From the NCBI GenBank assembly GCA_016718205.1, contig JADKEB010000034.1, positions 451,230 to 515,229 of the forward strand: a stretch of DNA of 64,000 bases, read 5' to 3'. Source of the stretch: Saprospiraceae bacterium. Its GTDB lineage: Bacteria; Bacteroidota; Bacteroidia; Chitinophagales; Saprospiraceae. Of the stretch, positions 56,520 to 64,000 are shown one piece after another; positions within the stretch are counted from its first letter, which is position 1; the number at the start of each line of letters is the position of its first letter. Made by a program: the position numbers and the translations under genes. The notes beneath the pieces are model-generated. The model did no database searches. It worked only from the letters and a program-made list of their open reading frames with translations, and was not told the DNA's origin.

Positions 56520-57865
56520 TTTTGTTGATTGATTTTTTGTTGTTTTGCCATTAATTCTTCTATTTTTCTTTCTTCCCAGGATTTACCATAACCAAAGACC
56601 GAAAAAGCATGTGATGCAAGTCCTAATCCCCAACCGATCATAGGAAACAAAAACCACTTAAACTCCCAATAGGTACGATAATTGATAAAGATTAGGACAG
56701 GGATCACAATACAATATGAGATCAAATTGCCATAAAAATCCTTCATATCTTTGACTTGTATTTTTGCTCTTAAGTACGCATCCACTTCGTTGTAAGATTT
56801 ATTTTTGATTAAATTTACTTCTTTGGTCAATATGGGTATTTTTACTATAAAACTATCGTCATTAGATTCCACTCTGACTTGTTTTTTTGTCAAGATAGCA
56901 TATCGACTGATGATGTTTTGTAAACCTACACCACTACCACCTTGTAAGACTTCTTTTTTCTGAAAATTATTAGATACTACGAGATAATCAGCGTCCAAAG
57001 TGATAGTAATGTGTAGCGGTTGCATATCACTTACGATGTTATGTTTGATGGTGTTTTCTAGTAGCAACTGTAACGATAAAGGCACTACTTTGGCATCATC
57101 ATCTATCATTGTATCAGGCAAACTGTAGGTCAAACTGTTTTCAAATCGCATACTGAGCAACTTCATATACGTCTTTGCAAAATTCAATTCTTCTTTTAAA
57201 GGAACCAGCTCTTTGTCCTTTTGATCTAGAACGTAACGATATATTTTGGATAGCGATGTGGTAAATTTTTGAGCATTTTCTGGATTCTCTTCTATCAGCG
57301 AACTCAGTACATTCAGACTATTAAATAAAAAATGTGGGTCGATTTGATTTTTTAATGTTTCAAACTGAGCGGATGCATTTCCTGCGATGATCTTTTGTTC
57401 TTTGACTCTATTTTCTTGCAATTTTCGATAGAGAAATGCTGCATGAAAAATTAATGAAACGACAAATGTGATGATCAGAATGGGCAGATAACTACTGAAT
57501 TTTTGTGCTTGAGTAAATGCTAGAAATGTTTGGTGATTCATACCTACTTCTATAGTCAGTCGAACCAACCAAGCACCCATCAAGGTCAGCGGAATACTAC
57601 CCAAAAAACCAATAGCTATCCTGTATTTTTCTGTTTGCTCATTCCAATTAACCCTATGATTTAAATAATCAAAAAAAGTACTATTGATAATCGTCAAAAC
57701 TAAACCAAAGTACACAGTGTGGGCAAATTCAATCATCATCTTGTGATCCCAAGTCAAATTCCCGCCCATGAGACCCTTTAGGATCATGACGATCACAGAC
57801 ACTCCAATACCTACAATGATACCATTGATGACTAATTTAGTGATATATTTGATTTCCTTTTGCAA
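56510..57865 (-). CDS. LytS-type sensor histidine kinase with fused C-terminal 2TM domain
   Basis: A 451-residue kinase. The N-terminal membrane part has four helices (residues ~10-145). The His_kinase domain has LKNQIDPHFLFNSLNVLSSL with phospho-accepting H178. The ATPase domain has VPLSLQLLLENTIKHNI and GGSGVGLQNIISRY. After the catalytic domain (end near residue 345) a complete 2TM domain follows (residues ~365-450), which most kinases of this type lack. It overlaps the separate 2TM gene downstream. The signal sensed is unknown. Second-to-last position in an operon with DUF2141 and TPR proteins suggests envelope monitoring (inference). Confidence 0.9.
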   Translation of the reverse strand: MQKEIKYITKLVINGIIVGIGVSVIVMILKGLMGGNLTWDHKMMIEFAHTVYFGLVLTIINSTFFDYLNHRVNWNEQTEKYRIAIGFLGSIPLTLMGAWLVRLTIEVGMNHQTFLAFTQAQKFSSYLPILIITFVVSLIFHAAFLYRKLQENRVKEQKIIAGNASAQFETLKNQIDPHFLFNSLNVLSSLIEENPENAQKFTTSLSKIYRYVLDQKDKELVPLKEELNFAKTYMKLLSMRFENSLTYSLPDTMIDDDAKVVPLSLQLLLENTIKHNIVSDMQPLHITITLDADYLVVSNNFQKKEVLQGGSGVGLQNIISRYAILTKKQVRVESNDDSFIVKIPILTKEVNLIKNKSYNEVDAYLRAKIQVKDMKDFYGNLISYCIVIPVLIFINYRTYWEFKWFLFPMIGWGLGLASHAFSVFGYGKSWEERKIEELMAKQQKINQQKWE

Positions 57866-57890
57866 AGTGTCCTGTTATAGGGTTTACAAA

Positions 57891-58511
57891 TTACTTACAA
57901 GCTGCGACCATGGATTGTGCTCTATCTAATCCCCAATTGGGATGAAAAGCACTTTCGGGCTTAAAAGTAGCAAAAAGTTCGACTGCTTTTTCGGCCTTAG
58001 CACACAAAGGTTTAATATCCGTGCCAAAAAACCGGGCAGAACCCATTTCAAACTCTGTTTTGCCATAGACAACCCTTGGATTTTCGGGAGCTATGGATTC
58101 GGCTTTGCCATAAATTTCCATGACCGTTCCGGATAGTTTCATACCGTTGGTCATAGGATCAAAAGCAATCCAGGCCGTGTGAATCATAGCCTGCATCACT
58201 AGTAACTCTGGATGATTGGGTTGTTTTTCTAATTCTACATCCAATGCAGTCTGGGCTTTTTTCAGCAACGCATCAACCTGGGTTTTGTCTTTGATGTTGA
58301 ACGCTGTAGTTGTGCTGACCAGTGCCACGTAATAATTGGGCAGCCAATTGTCTTTTTCGGCCCCTGCTATCCTTTCAAACATGGCAACTGCTTCAGTAGA
58401 CTTGCCTTCTGACCAAAGCCCCAGTGCCTTTTGCATGCCTTTCTCATAAGCCGTCTGTGCCGTGACGGAAATACTTACTGTGGCTAATAGTAATACGATT
58501 AAATGCTTCAT
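57891..58511 (-). CDS. Exported TPR-like protein
   Basis: A 206-residue periplasmic protein with a signal peptide (HLIVLLLATVSISVTAQ) and helical repeats: YEKGMQKALGLWSEGKSTEAVAMFERIAGAE in one, WLPNYYVALVSTTTAF, QTALDVELEKQPNHPELLVM, GKAESIAPENPRVVYGK. The pattern is tetratricopeptide-like. It lies between the DUF2141 gene and the histidine kinase, in the same operon. Its role may be ligand or protein binding for the sensor system; that is inference. Confidence 0.8.
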   Translation of the reverse strand: MKHLIVLLLATVSISVTAQTAYEKGMQKALGLWSEGKSTEAVAMFERIAGAEKDNWLPNYYVALVSTTTAFNIKDKTQVDALLKKAQTALDVELEKQPNHPELLVMQAMIHTAWIAFDPMTNGMKLSGTVMEIYGKAESIAPENPRVVYGKTEFEMGSARFFGTDIKPLCAKAEKAVELFATFKPESAFHPNWGLDRAQSMVAACK

Positions 58512-58560
58512 GATTTTGATTGTTTATTTGTTTGTTTAATTTTGAACTGTTTAGTCTTCT

Positions 58561-58974
58561 TTATGGATTGATTTTTATGTTTAATGTTCTGTCATTGGTC
58601 AGCTGGAACTTAGCATCTTCATATTTGGGCGGCCCCATCATACCTTTTGCATCATTCGAACATCCATATCCCTCTTTAGGTATACCAAACCAACCTGTAT
58701 CCAATTTATTGTTGTTATTTTCGTCATGAAAGAGCGAAATCGCATATTCGCCATCAGGTATACCCTCAAATACAATTTTGGCTGCATTGGTGTTGATGGT
58801 GGTTGACTTTCTGAAAGTCGCTTTTTTTAGAAAGTTATCCTTTCCTGTATAAACAGCTACCATGACTTTACCTTGATTATTTTTGAAATTGGCTATATTC
58901 ACAGTAAGTTTATACGATTGAGAATAAGTAAAACTGCTTACAAAAATTGCTAATGTTGTTAAAATGTATTTCAT
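58561..58974 (-). CDS. DUF2141 family exported protein
   Basis: A 137-residue protein with a signal peptide (ILTTLAIFVSSFTYSQ) and the DUF2141 pattern: LTVNIANFKNNQGKVMVAVYTG, FEGIPDGEYAISLFHDENNNNKLDTG, WFGIPKEGYGCSNDAKG and PPKYEDAKFQL. It has a small beta-sandwich fold; family function is unknown. It is the first gene of the 58974-55431 operon and has a consensus promoter. Confidence 0.92.
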   Translation of the reverse strand: MKYILTTLAIFVSSFTYSQSYKLTVNIANFKNNQGKVMVAVYTGKDNFLKKATFRKSTTINTNAAKIVFEGIPDGEYAISLFHDENNNNKLDTGWFGIPKEGYGCSNDAKGMMGPPKYEDAKFQLTNDRTLNIKINP

Positions 58975-58999
58975 TGTCTTATTTTATTAAATGATAGGT

Positions 59000-59030
59000 C
59001 AAAAGTATGACCTTTGTAAGGTGGGTGCAA
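59000..59030 (-). promoter_or_regulatory. Promoter of the DUF2141-LytTR operon
   Basis: Minus strand TTG (59030-59028), 20-base spacer, TACTTTTG (59007-59000), matching the Bacteroidota consensus. Expected start near 58993, leader about 20 bases before ATG 58974. Confidence 0.7.
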
Positions 59031-59120
59031 AAACTTATTACCGAACTGTGGAATCAGGAAGATGAGTTGTGAAAAAAGGTGGATGGACTTTATCCCTTTG
59101 TTGGTGCCAATACCAGGATG

Positions 59121-59296
59121 TCAAAGAAGTCCGGCATCCAGAACCTGATGAAAATCGATGGGGTGAAGCCCACTATAAAAAATCCAAAAGACCTTGCTCA
59201 TATCGCCTTTTGGCTTTTGTGTCAGGGTAGCATTTTGATCCAATCTCTTTTCTATCCTTTCCAAAAGAAACCAGGTAAGGATAGGCAATTATTTCC
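59121..59296 (-). pseudogene. Fragment duplicating the membrane-protein gene at 61298-61864
   Basis: Read on the minus strand, LPILTWFLLERIEKRLDQNA and later MSKVFWIFYSGL match residues ~60-100 of the intact gene at 61298-61864 (LPILTWFLLSRIEKRLDQNA, ISKGFWIFIAGL). The nucleotides also match closely over about 120 bases. Only this internal piece survives, ending at a stop at 59121. The surrounding gene-free stretch 58975-59625 is otherwise unrecognisable. Confidence 0.65.
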
Positions 59297-59625
59297 CACT
59301 CCGAAGCCGTTTCTTTCTTAAGTGAGTACAACGAAAGCAATAAATTTTAATGTATAAAATTGAACCCACTCTGAAAAGTCTTTGCTGAAATGAAATAGAA
59401 AAATAATTATTTACACTACATTGATAATCAAACGTTTCCCTTTTGTGGAAGGGTAAAAAACGTCCATAATGCCGATTATCATAAAATATTTGTTCTCGGA
59501 GTCGACTCAAAACTGATAATCTAAGATTCAAATAACACCAAGCAGACCCTGTTCAGGGACTTATGATTTATGATTAATAAAATACATTGCTGTAAGCCTA
59601 TGTAGGAATCATCAAACTTAATATT

Positions 59626-60114
59626 TTATTTCTTCTTCGGTTTCATAATTTTCCTTAAAGTTTTAACCCACCAGCTCCATTCGCTCTTTTTTTTGTCTTT
59701 TGTGAAATGGTTTTCTACCTTATCAAATGCGTCTTCAATATAAGCATCGTGCAACCATCGAATAGCAAAGAGCCATTTTATTGATGCAAAACCTGTTGTG
59801 GTCATATCAATAGTGTGAGAAAGTTCTGTACCATCCGGTTTCAATGCACTTAATTCAAATTTGTGGTACCCATTAAAACCTGTCATGTCAAATTGAAATG
59901 TGATAGATTTGCCTTCCTGGTAGTCCCTGACATGATACCTAATAGGACCGTGTCCACCTTTTGATCTAACTTGTAACCCTTTGTCCAGTTTCATGGCTGG
60001 CCATTTGTCAGTGGCCAACATCTGATCGTTGTCAGTGGCTAGAGTTTTGAAAAGTAAAGCAATTTCATGGATGGGTTGGGTGATGACTCTTTTGTGTATG
60101 TTTATAACTTTCAT
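59626..60114 (-). CDS. SRPBCC-like protein
   Basis: A 162-residue protein with a START/SRPBCC-like pattern: VINIHKRVITQPIHEIALLF, YHVRDYQEGKSITFQFD, GYHKFELSALKPDGTELSHTIDM and a long final helix with FAIRWLHDAYIEDAFDKVENHF. The C-terminus is very basic (KDKKKSEW, KIMKPKKK). Similar proteins bind lipids or hydrophobic ligands; no function can be given. Stand-alone gene at the edge of the decay zone, itself apparently intact. Confidence 0.65.
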   Translation of the reverse strand: MKVINIHKRVITQPIHEIALLFKTLATDNDQMLATDKWPAMKLDKGLQVRSKGGHGPIRYHVRDYQEGKSITFQFDMTGFNGYHKFELSALKPDGTELSHTIDMTTTGFASIKWLFAIRWLHDAYIEDAFDKVENHFTKDKKKSEWSWWVKTLRKIMKPKKK

Positions 60115-60378
60115 TTTATTTATTAACTAGGATTTGTAGGGTAGATATCTTCGCAACCTAGCCTGCATAAATAGAAGAAAACTGAGATGACAAGGAACAT
60201 ATTATTGTCCAACATTAATGTTTAGGTTAGGTAATTCTATTTGAAGTTTAACTTTCGCTTTTAATGCCGTAAAAACTCTTAATAGCGTGTCGATTGTCAC
60301 GTTACTTGCATTATTTTCAAGTCGTGAAATTTGTGCCTTTTGCACGCCAATAAGTTTTCCTAAATCTTCTTGCGTTAA

Positions 60379-60525
60379 GAGTATGTTTAAATTTTTATTG
60401 CTTTATAATCAATATCTTATGAACCTGACTTCAAAATAATCTCGTTTAGTTCACTAAACTTGAATTTTTTATTGTCAGAACCATAACCTATTGATTAGCA
60501 GCTAAGAAAATTTTTAAACATACTC
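60379..60525. repeat. Inverted-repeat element, copy F (inside antitoxin gene)
   Basis: A 147-bp element with termini GAGTATGTTTAAA / TTTAAACATACTC and flanking TAA (60376-60378, 60526-60528), the complement of the TTA seen at other copies. Its arms continue as an imperfect inverted repeat (TAATCAATATCTTATG... / ...CATAACCTATTGATTA) unlike the arms of copies A-E. It is therefore a third interior type sharing only the terminus. Confidence 0.9.
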
Positions 60526-60570
60526 TAAATTACGTTCTTTTCGAGTTTGTTTAATGGCTTTTCCGATTAA

Positions 60571-60730
60571 GACTCTGTTAAAAAAATAACTGATACATTT
60601 TGTCTCGTTCTTTTGCTCTTTTTCTGCGTTGTAAAATCGTTAAATAGCTAAGGCTATTCGCATCATTTACGCCTTGAAAAAGAACAAATTAACTTCGCCA
60701 ATTCTGCACCATTTATTTATTAACAGAGCC
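60571..60730. repeat. Second element type with CTCTGTTAA termini (inside antitoxin gene)
   Basis: A 160-bp element starting GACTCTGTTAA and ending TTAACAGAGCC, flanked by TAA at 60568-60570 and 60731-60733. The interior has inverted segments (CGTTGTAAAATCG, CATTTACGCCTTG) and no ORF. It also uses a 3-bp TAA duplication, like the GAGTATG elements. This suggests a related transposase type, such as the TNA-targeting IS5 subgroups (inference). Only one copy was found in the window. Confidence 0.8.
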
Positions 60731-60825
60731 TAAGTCCATTTGAAGCTCATACTCAAATAGGTCTCTTTCCGTAGTTCCAATCTTTCCAATAAGTTCGTCC
60801 TGCACTTGGTCAAGTGTGAATGTTT

Positions 60826-61200
60826 TCATTTTTTCTTATTTTTTAATTGTTTCTCTTCAAAATATTTTTTCCGATGACTGATGGCCTTTTGAATTTCGTT
60901 GTCAGGAACTTTGCTTCGTTTTTTTTTCAAATCCGTGAGTTGAAACGACCAAAGTATCTGTCGTAGAAGTTTTGTCCCAAAATGCAAGAAGTCTGTACTG
61001 GAATCCTTGGAATAATGTTCTAAACTCCCAAATATCAATGTTGTGTTTCTTAAATAATTTCTGGTCGTGTTCAGTCTGTGTCTTACGAATGTTTTAAAGG
61101 ACCTTTTCTTAATGTTTACGTTCCAGCCCTTTTAGAAACTCAAATGCTTCGTCTAAAAATATTATTTCAAAAAAGTTTGTCCATTCATTAACTTAGTCAA
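60826..61200 (-). pseudogene. HigB/RelE-like toxin, degraded
   Basis: The C-terminal frame reads KKRSKVPDNEIQKAISHRKKYFEEK, typical of HigB-type toxins. Upstream of a frameshift in the A run near 60918-60926, the other frame gives KLFKKHNIDIWEFRTLFQ, YRLLAFWDK and TLVVSTHGF, also classic HigB motifs. Further upstream FLDEAFEFLKGLERKH and EKVL are followed by in-frame stops, and no in-frame start codon remains. With two stops, one frameshift and a lost start, the toxin is dead, which fits the loss of its antitoxin. Its stop overlaps the antitoxin ATG. Confidence 0.8.
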
Positions 61201-61297
61201 CAAAACAAAGGTAAGATAAGTTTCGTTATAATGAAACTTGTGTATATGTTTTTTTGTCGAATGCTTTTTAGGAAATACAAATCATTTTCCTCCCATA

Positions 61298-61864
61298 TTA
61301 GCTTTTCGGGCTTTTTTTAAGGCTATTTCCTAGTCTCAAAATTATAGGCCTGATATATCTGTAAGTGACCAGTCCAATGACAGCTATCACAAGTATAAAA
61401 ACCGTCGGAAGTATAGCTCCAAAGGTATAAGTCATACCCAAAATAAAACCTAGCATAAATTCTGAGTAGTACAAAGGTATAAAAAAGCTGAGTACGATTA
61501 ATATATAAAGTACATTGTCCAAAAATGGCTTAAACTCATATGTAAAAGATACCGAAAGCACAATGCCCAACACCAAGCCTGCTATAAAAATCCAAAAGCC
61601 CTTGCTAATTGCGCTATTAGCCTCTTGTGTCTGTTGTGCATTTTGGTCCAATCTCTTTTCGATCCTGCTCAACAGAAACCAGGTAAGGATAGGCAACAAT
61701 AATCCACTCCACCAATTGGAGATAGCAGGCATGTCCTCGGAGTGTAGGATGTGATGACTTGTGACGCCACCATGAAAATGCTCCCATAGTAGAAAGGTGA
61801 AAATTAAGGCAGTCACCAAACCTATGATAAAGGCTTTTACTTTTTTGAATTTTTGAGTTTCCAT
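61298..61864 (-). CDS. Four-helix membrane protein, hypothetical
   Basis: A 188-residue protein: a basic N-terminus, helix 1 (AFIIGLVTALIFTFLLW), a histidine-rich periplasmic loop (EHFHGGVTSHHILHSEDM), a helix leading to LLLPILTWFLLSRIEKRLDQ, then hydrophobic segments (GFWIFIAGLVLGIVLSVSF, VLYILIVLSFFIPLYYSEF, GAILPTVFILVIAVIGLVTY) and a basic tail. No family recognised. A broken duplicate of its middle lies at 59121-59296. It is the one apparently intact gene between the dead TA module and the VOC relic. Confidence 0.6.
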   Translation of the reverse strand: METQKFKKVKAFIIGLVTALIFTFLLWEHFHGGVTSHHILHSEDMPAISNWWSGLLLPILTWFLLSRIEKRLDQNAQQTQEANSAISKGFWIFIAGLVLGIVLSVSFTYEFKPFLDNVLYILIVLSFFIPLYYSEFMLGFILGMTYTFGAILPTVFILVIAVIGLVTYRYIRPIILRLGNSLKKSPKS

Positions 61865-61907
61865 TTGTTTTTGTTTCTTGGTTTTTATTGGGTGTTGGTA
61901 TTTTGAC

Positions 61908-62345
61908 TTACCCTAAAAGGTGATAAAGACGGTATTTTCCCGGCAATTTTCCAATAAATTCTAAATAATGGCCGTCAGGGTCCGAAAAATAAATGGCGAT
62001 GGCAGGAATAATAACAAACACCATTGGTTTTTCTGAATTATCCCCTAAAAAATTCCAAAACCCTAACTTGTGAGATTTCAGGAATTCAATGGATTCATTC
62101 AAAACCCATTCCCAATCGCACTCGAAAACAAAATGTCTTAAATCGATCTCTTCTTTTGGATTTTTCCCAAAGTCCTAACATTGCTTGTCTTGGTTGCTCT
62201 CAATCCAAAATAGTGCAGCTCTTCTTTCCGCTTCAAATAGAGATAGTTTGAGTCCCAAAACATTGGTGTAGAAATCTATGGATCGCTCCAGATTTTTAAC
62301 AAATAGATGAGTTTCAAAAGTCCTTTTATCATTTGACCCATATTT
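61908..62345 (-). pseudogene. VOC (glyoxalase/dioxygenase superfamily) protein, frameshifted
   Basis: Reading across frames gives THLFVKNLERSIDFYTNVLG, then LSLFEAERRAALFWIE, AMLGLWEK, and after a second shift EIDLRHFVFECDWEWVLNE..., AIYFSDPDGHYLEFIGKLPG. These are the two halves of a VOC domain with the usual metal-site histidine (THLFV) and glutamate (YLEF). There are shifts near 62165-62180 that cancel each other, and the N-terminal start is disturbed near 62330. The gene ends next to the terminal repeat of the IS630-like relic, which may have removed its promoter. Confidence 0.7.
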
Positions 62346-62346
62346 T

Positions 62347-63459
62347 ATTATACCTACAATAAAATGGATTGCGAATTTAGTATAGGGAAATTAAGGGTCA
62401 ACAATGAAGCTAACTCATTTTATATTATTACATTTTCAAAAAAGTGTGGACTGCCTCTCGAAAATTCATTTTTGGTTCTAAAGAAAGTAGAATTTATTAC
62501 TTTTTCTTTAGGAACTTCCATAGCCTTTCTATGATGTTCAAATTCGGCGAATAAGGAGAGTAAAAACACTTGTTCTATCTTTGTATCTTTTAGCCACTCC
62601 TTCAATTCTTTATTTTTATAATATCTCGCATTATCTGCTATAGTATATATTTTATCTATTCCTTGATTCGATTCCAAAATTTTCAAATATAAGTCTTTTG
62701 TCGTTTGGGCGTTGACAGACTCACATTCCAATACTTGTATATCTGTGGGATCTAATGCATTCAATACCGTTAATGTTTACCCTGTCTCTACCACTAACAG
62801 TCAGTAATTCCTTCTCTTTACACTCTTTGTATCCATCCATATGTACTCCATGGTATTATGTGTAGGATGTACCGCATCCATGAAATATACCTTACTCTTT
62901 CCTTGTCTTGCCCTCGATGATGGCTTTAAGCTCTTGTTCTACAAAGTCTTGTTGTCTTTGTACATCAACTTCACACGGAACTTGTTTTGTCTTCTTATAG
63001 CTAAAGCCTATTCGATGCAGTAATTTCACCATACCATTTTTGGTAAAGAATGCCAAATTGAAACCACCACCCAGTCTATAATCTCATCTGAAGTAAGATA
63101 AAGCTTTGACTGTAACTCTGATGTTAATTGTAGTATCTGATCATCATCTAATTTCCCACTGTATCCTTCGCAGTTGGTTTGCAAAAAATCTAAACCCTTT
63201 CCCTTATATAAACTGACATAACGATAGACTGTTGATAAATCAACACCAAGAAGAAAGGCTACCCGTTCAGGGAGTATTTTCTCGTGTATAAAAATGACAC
63301 AAGAAACTTTTACATATTCAGTCCTATCAGAAGTATTGCGCTGAATTTGCCTTAAGAGCTTAAGTGTAGTGTTGTCTATTTCTAAAACCATAACACAAAT
63401 ATACATATATTTATATTTTATATGTATATTTTTCGCATTTATTTTATTTTTGGTATAAT
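62347..63459 (-). mobile_element. IS630-family insertion sequence, decayed
   Basis: About 1.1 kb. Imperfect terminal inverted repeats were found: ATTATACCTACAATAAAAT... at 62347 and, as reverse complement, ATTATACCAAAAATAAAAT... ending at 63459. Between them lies a minus-strand transposase in pieces. 63406-63026 is the N-terminal HTH part (EKILPERVAFLLGVDLSTVYRYVSLYKG). A middle piece has KVYFMDAVHPTHNTMEYIW with the DDE-type aspartate. 62764-62420 has the C-terminal catalytic part (KIYTIADNARYYKN, FLLSLFAEFEHHRKAM). Several frameshifts separate them. The TA target duplication typical of IS630 is not clearly preserved. Confidence 0.75.
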
Positions 63460-63701
63460 TGTGGGAATATGATCCATTTATTTTATACTTTTAGTGGAAA
63501 AACAATTGTTTTTCAGTTCTATAAAAGATATTGTTATGCTGACTTATCATTCATTCAGGCCTTAATTCTTGAATTGACCAACCAAGACTTATTCCCGGGA
63601 TGAAGTAATATTTATGTCTTTTCAGGCTCAGGTTTTTCCTAAATCAATCAATATTCTTTGTTAAACAAATCAAATTTTAAAGTGCAAAAGTGCCGTATAT
63701 T

Positions 63702-64000
63702 TTACCGATCTACTTTACGATTCCCTTCATAAATCGTTGCTCTTTGAGCAATTTTACGATTTCGGGCTGTTTCCTTCATGGAGATGTCTGATGTGTTGGC
63801 ACTTAAAAACTTCTGGTAGTACTCAATGGATTTTGATTTATCTTTGAGGTATTGCTCAGATGCAGACGCCATATAAAATACAGGGGTAGGATCGTTATGA
63901 TATTTAAGGCTTGCCTGATAGTTTTCTACGGCTTCTTTATAGAGGCCTGTTGTGGTGTTGATCCGAGCCAAACCCACATGATACTGATTCAGGTTTTCTG
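63702..64000 (-). CDS. TPR-repeat protein, C-terminal part (cut by window end)
   Basis: An open frame running into the right edge of the window. The visible 99 codons contain two TPR-like helical hairpins: NLNQYHVGLARINTTTGLYK with EAVENYQASLKYH, and PTPVFYMASASEQYLKD with SKSIEYYQKFLSA. A short basic tail ends GNRKVDR. The start lies beyond 64000, so total length and function are unknown. The gap 63460-63701 between it and the IS relic shows nothing recognisable. Confidence 0.6.
   Translation of the reverse strand, partial: ENLNQYHVGLARINTTTGLYKEAVENYQASLKYHNDPTPVFYMASASEQYLKDKSKSIEYYQKFLSANTSDISMKETARNRKIAQRATIYEGNRKVDR

Larger units (their letters stand above)
60202..60829 (-). pseudogene. 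HigA-like antitoxin interrupted by two inverted-repeat elements
   Basis: An XRE-type antitoxin gene in three pieces. Piece 1 (60829-60731) encodes MKTFTLDQVQDELIGKIGTT... to LQMDL. Piece 2 (60570-60526) encodes LIGKAIKQTRKERN. Piece 3 (60378-60202) encodes LTQEDLGKLIGVQKAQISRLENN and on to LNINVGQ and the stop. The intervening elements (60571-60730 and 60379-60525) are each flanked by TAA. Removing each with one TAA joins the pieces in frame to a protein of about 104 residues with a standard HTH. Its start overlaps the toxin stop as ATGA, the usual toxin-first HigBA order. Not functional as it stands. Confidence 0.85.

Noticed and set aside
3320..60525. Possible CRISPR array from the recurring GAGTATG sequence
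   Set aside because: Copies are tens of kilobases apart, inverted-repeat bounded and flanked by target duplications; there are no regularly spaced repeats and no cas genes.
60571..60730. The CTCTGTTAA element as a seventh copy of the GAGTATG family
   Set aside because: Termini and interior differ; only the TAA duplication is shared, so it is listed as a separate type.

Overview
The window looks like a chromosomal segment of a Bacteroidota bacterium, probably an environmental Saprospiria/Saprospiraceae-like lineage (lineage is inference). The reasons are: an AT-rich sequence; promoters with the Bacteroidota TTG-N19/20-TAnnTTTG pattern and few Shine-Dalgarno sites; a TonB-dependent receptor, a giant exported protein and a PorV/PorQ-type porin in a row; a LytTR/2TM two-component cluster; DUF5690, DUF2141 and a YD/RHS protein with the N-terminal signature typical of the phylum; and a membrane pyrophosphatase.

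Layout. 1-2.8 kb: transposase tail inserted into a decayed YD/RHS gene. 3-11.4 kb: XRE regulator, TonB, PBP1C, a SPOR-like protein, then rodA-tgt-lptG-like permease. 11.5-16.4 kb: a GT-C glycosyltransferase with a PHP-domain protein, threonine dehydratase and a small membrane ORF. 16.5-20 kb: five tightly packed genes of unknown function (CWC zinc-binding, DUF6968-like, HEAT-like, SRPBCC, DUF2310), followed by an exported hydrolase and a lipoprotein. 21.9-28.7 kb: tRNA-Asn, lipA, an exported protein, hppA, an aminotransferase, a YhhN protein and an ABM monooxygenase. 28.8-36.7 kb: a GT-C membrane protein, a TfoX-like protein, broken alkylation-repair and hydrolase genes, two P-loop ATPases and a DUF5690 transporter. 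36.7-38.5 kb: transposase debris. 38.6-50.8 kb: ppdK (split by one base) and the receptor/exported protein/porin operon. 51.2-54.8 kb: greA, HIT protein, lgt, a barrel protein and an MBL hydrolase. 55.4-59 kb: DUF2141, TPR protein, histidine kinase with a fused 2TM domain, 2TM protein and LytTR regulator. 59-63.5 kb: a decay zone with a broken HigBA-type toxin-antitoxin module, a VOC relic, a gene-fragment duplication and an IS630 relic. 63.7-64 kb: a TPR gene cut by the window edge.

The most notable structure is a set of small non-autonomous inverted-repeat elements with GAGTATGTTTAA termini. Six full copies and one relic are visible, each full copy flanked by a 3-bp TTA/TAA duplication. One copy, plus a second element type with CTCTGTTAA-bearing termini, sits inside the antitoxin gene; removing each element with one TAA restores the reading frame exactly. 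Another copy is nested inside a third repeat type whose uninterrupted copy lies about 20 kb away. The centres of these elements vary, and two carry strong hairpins as variable inserts.

Functionally, most intact genes are housekeeping: cell wall and shape (PBP1C, RodA), envelope biogenesis (LptF/G-like permease, Lgt, TonB), lipoate and queuosine biosynthesis, central metabolism (PPDK, threonine dehydratase) and pyrophosphate-driven ion pumping. The accessory material is concentrated at 1-3 kb, 16-22 kb, 30-38 kb and 59-63.5 kb.
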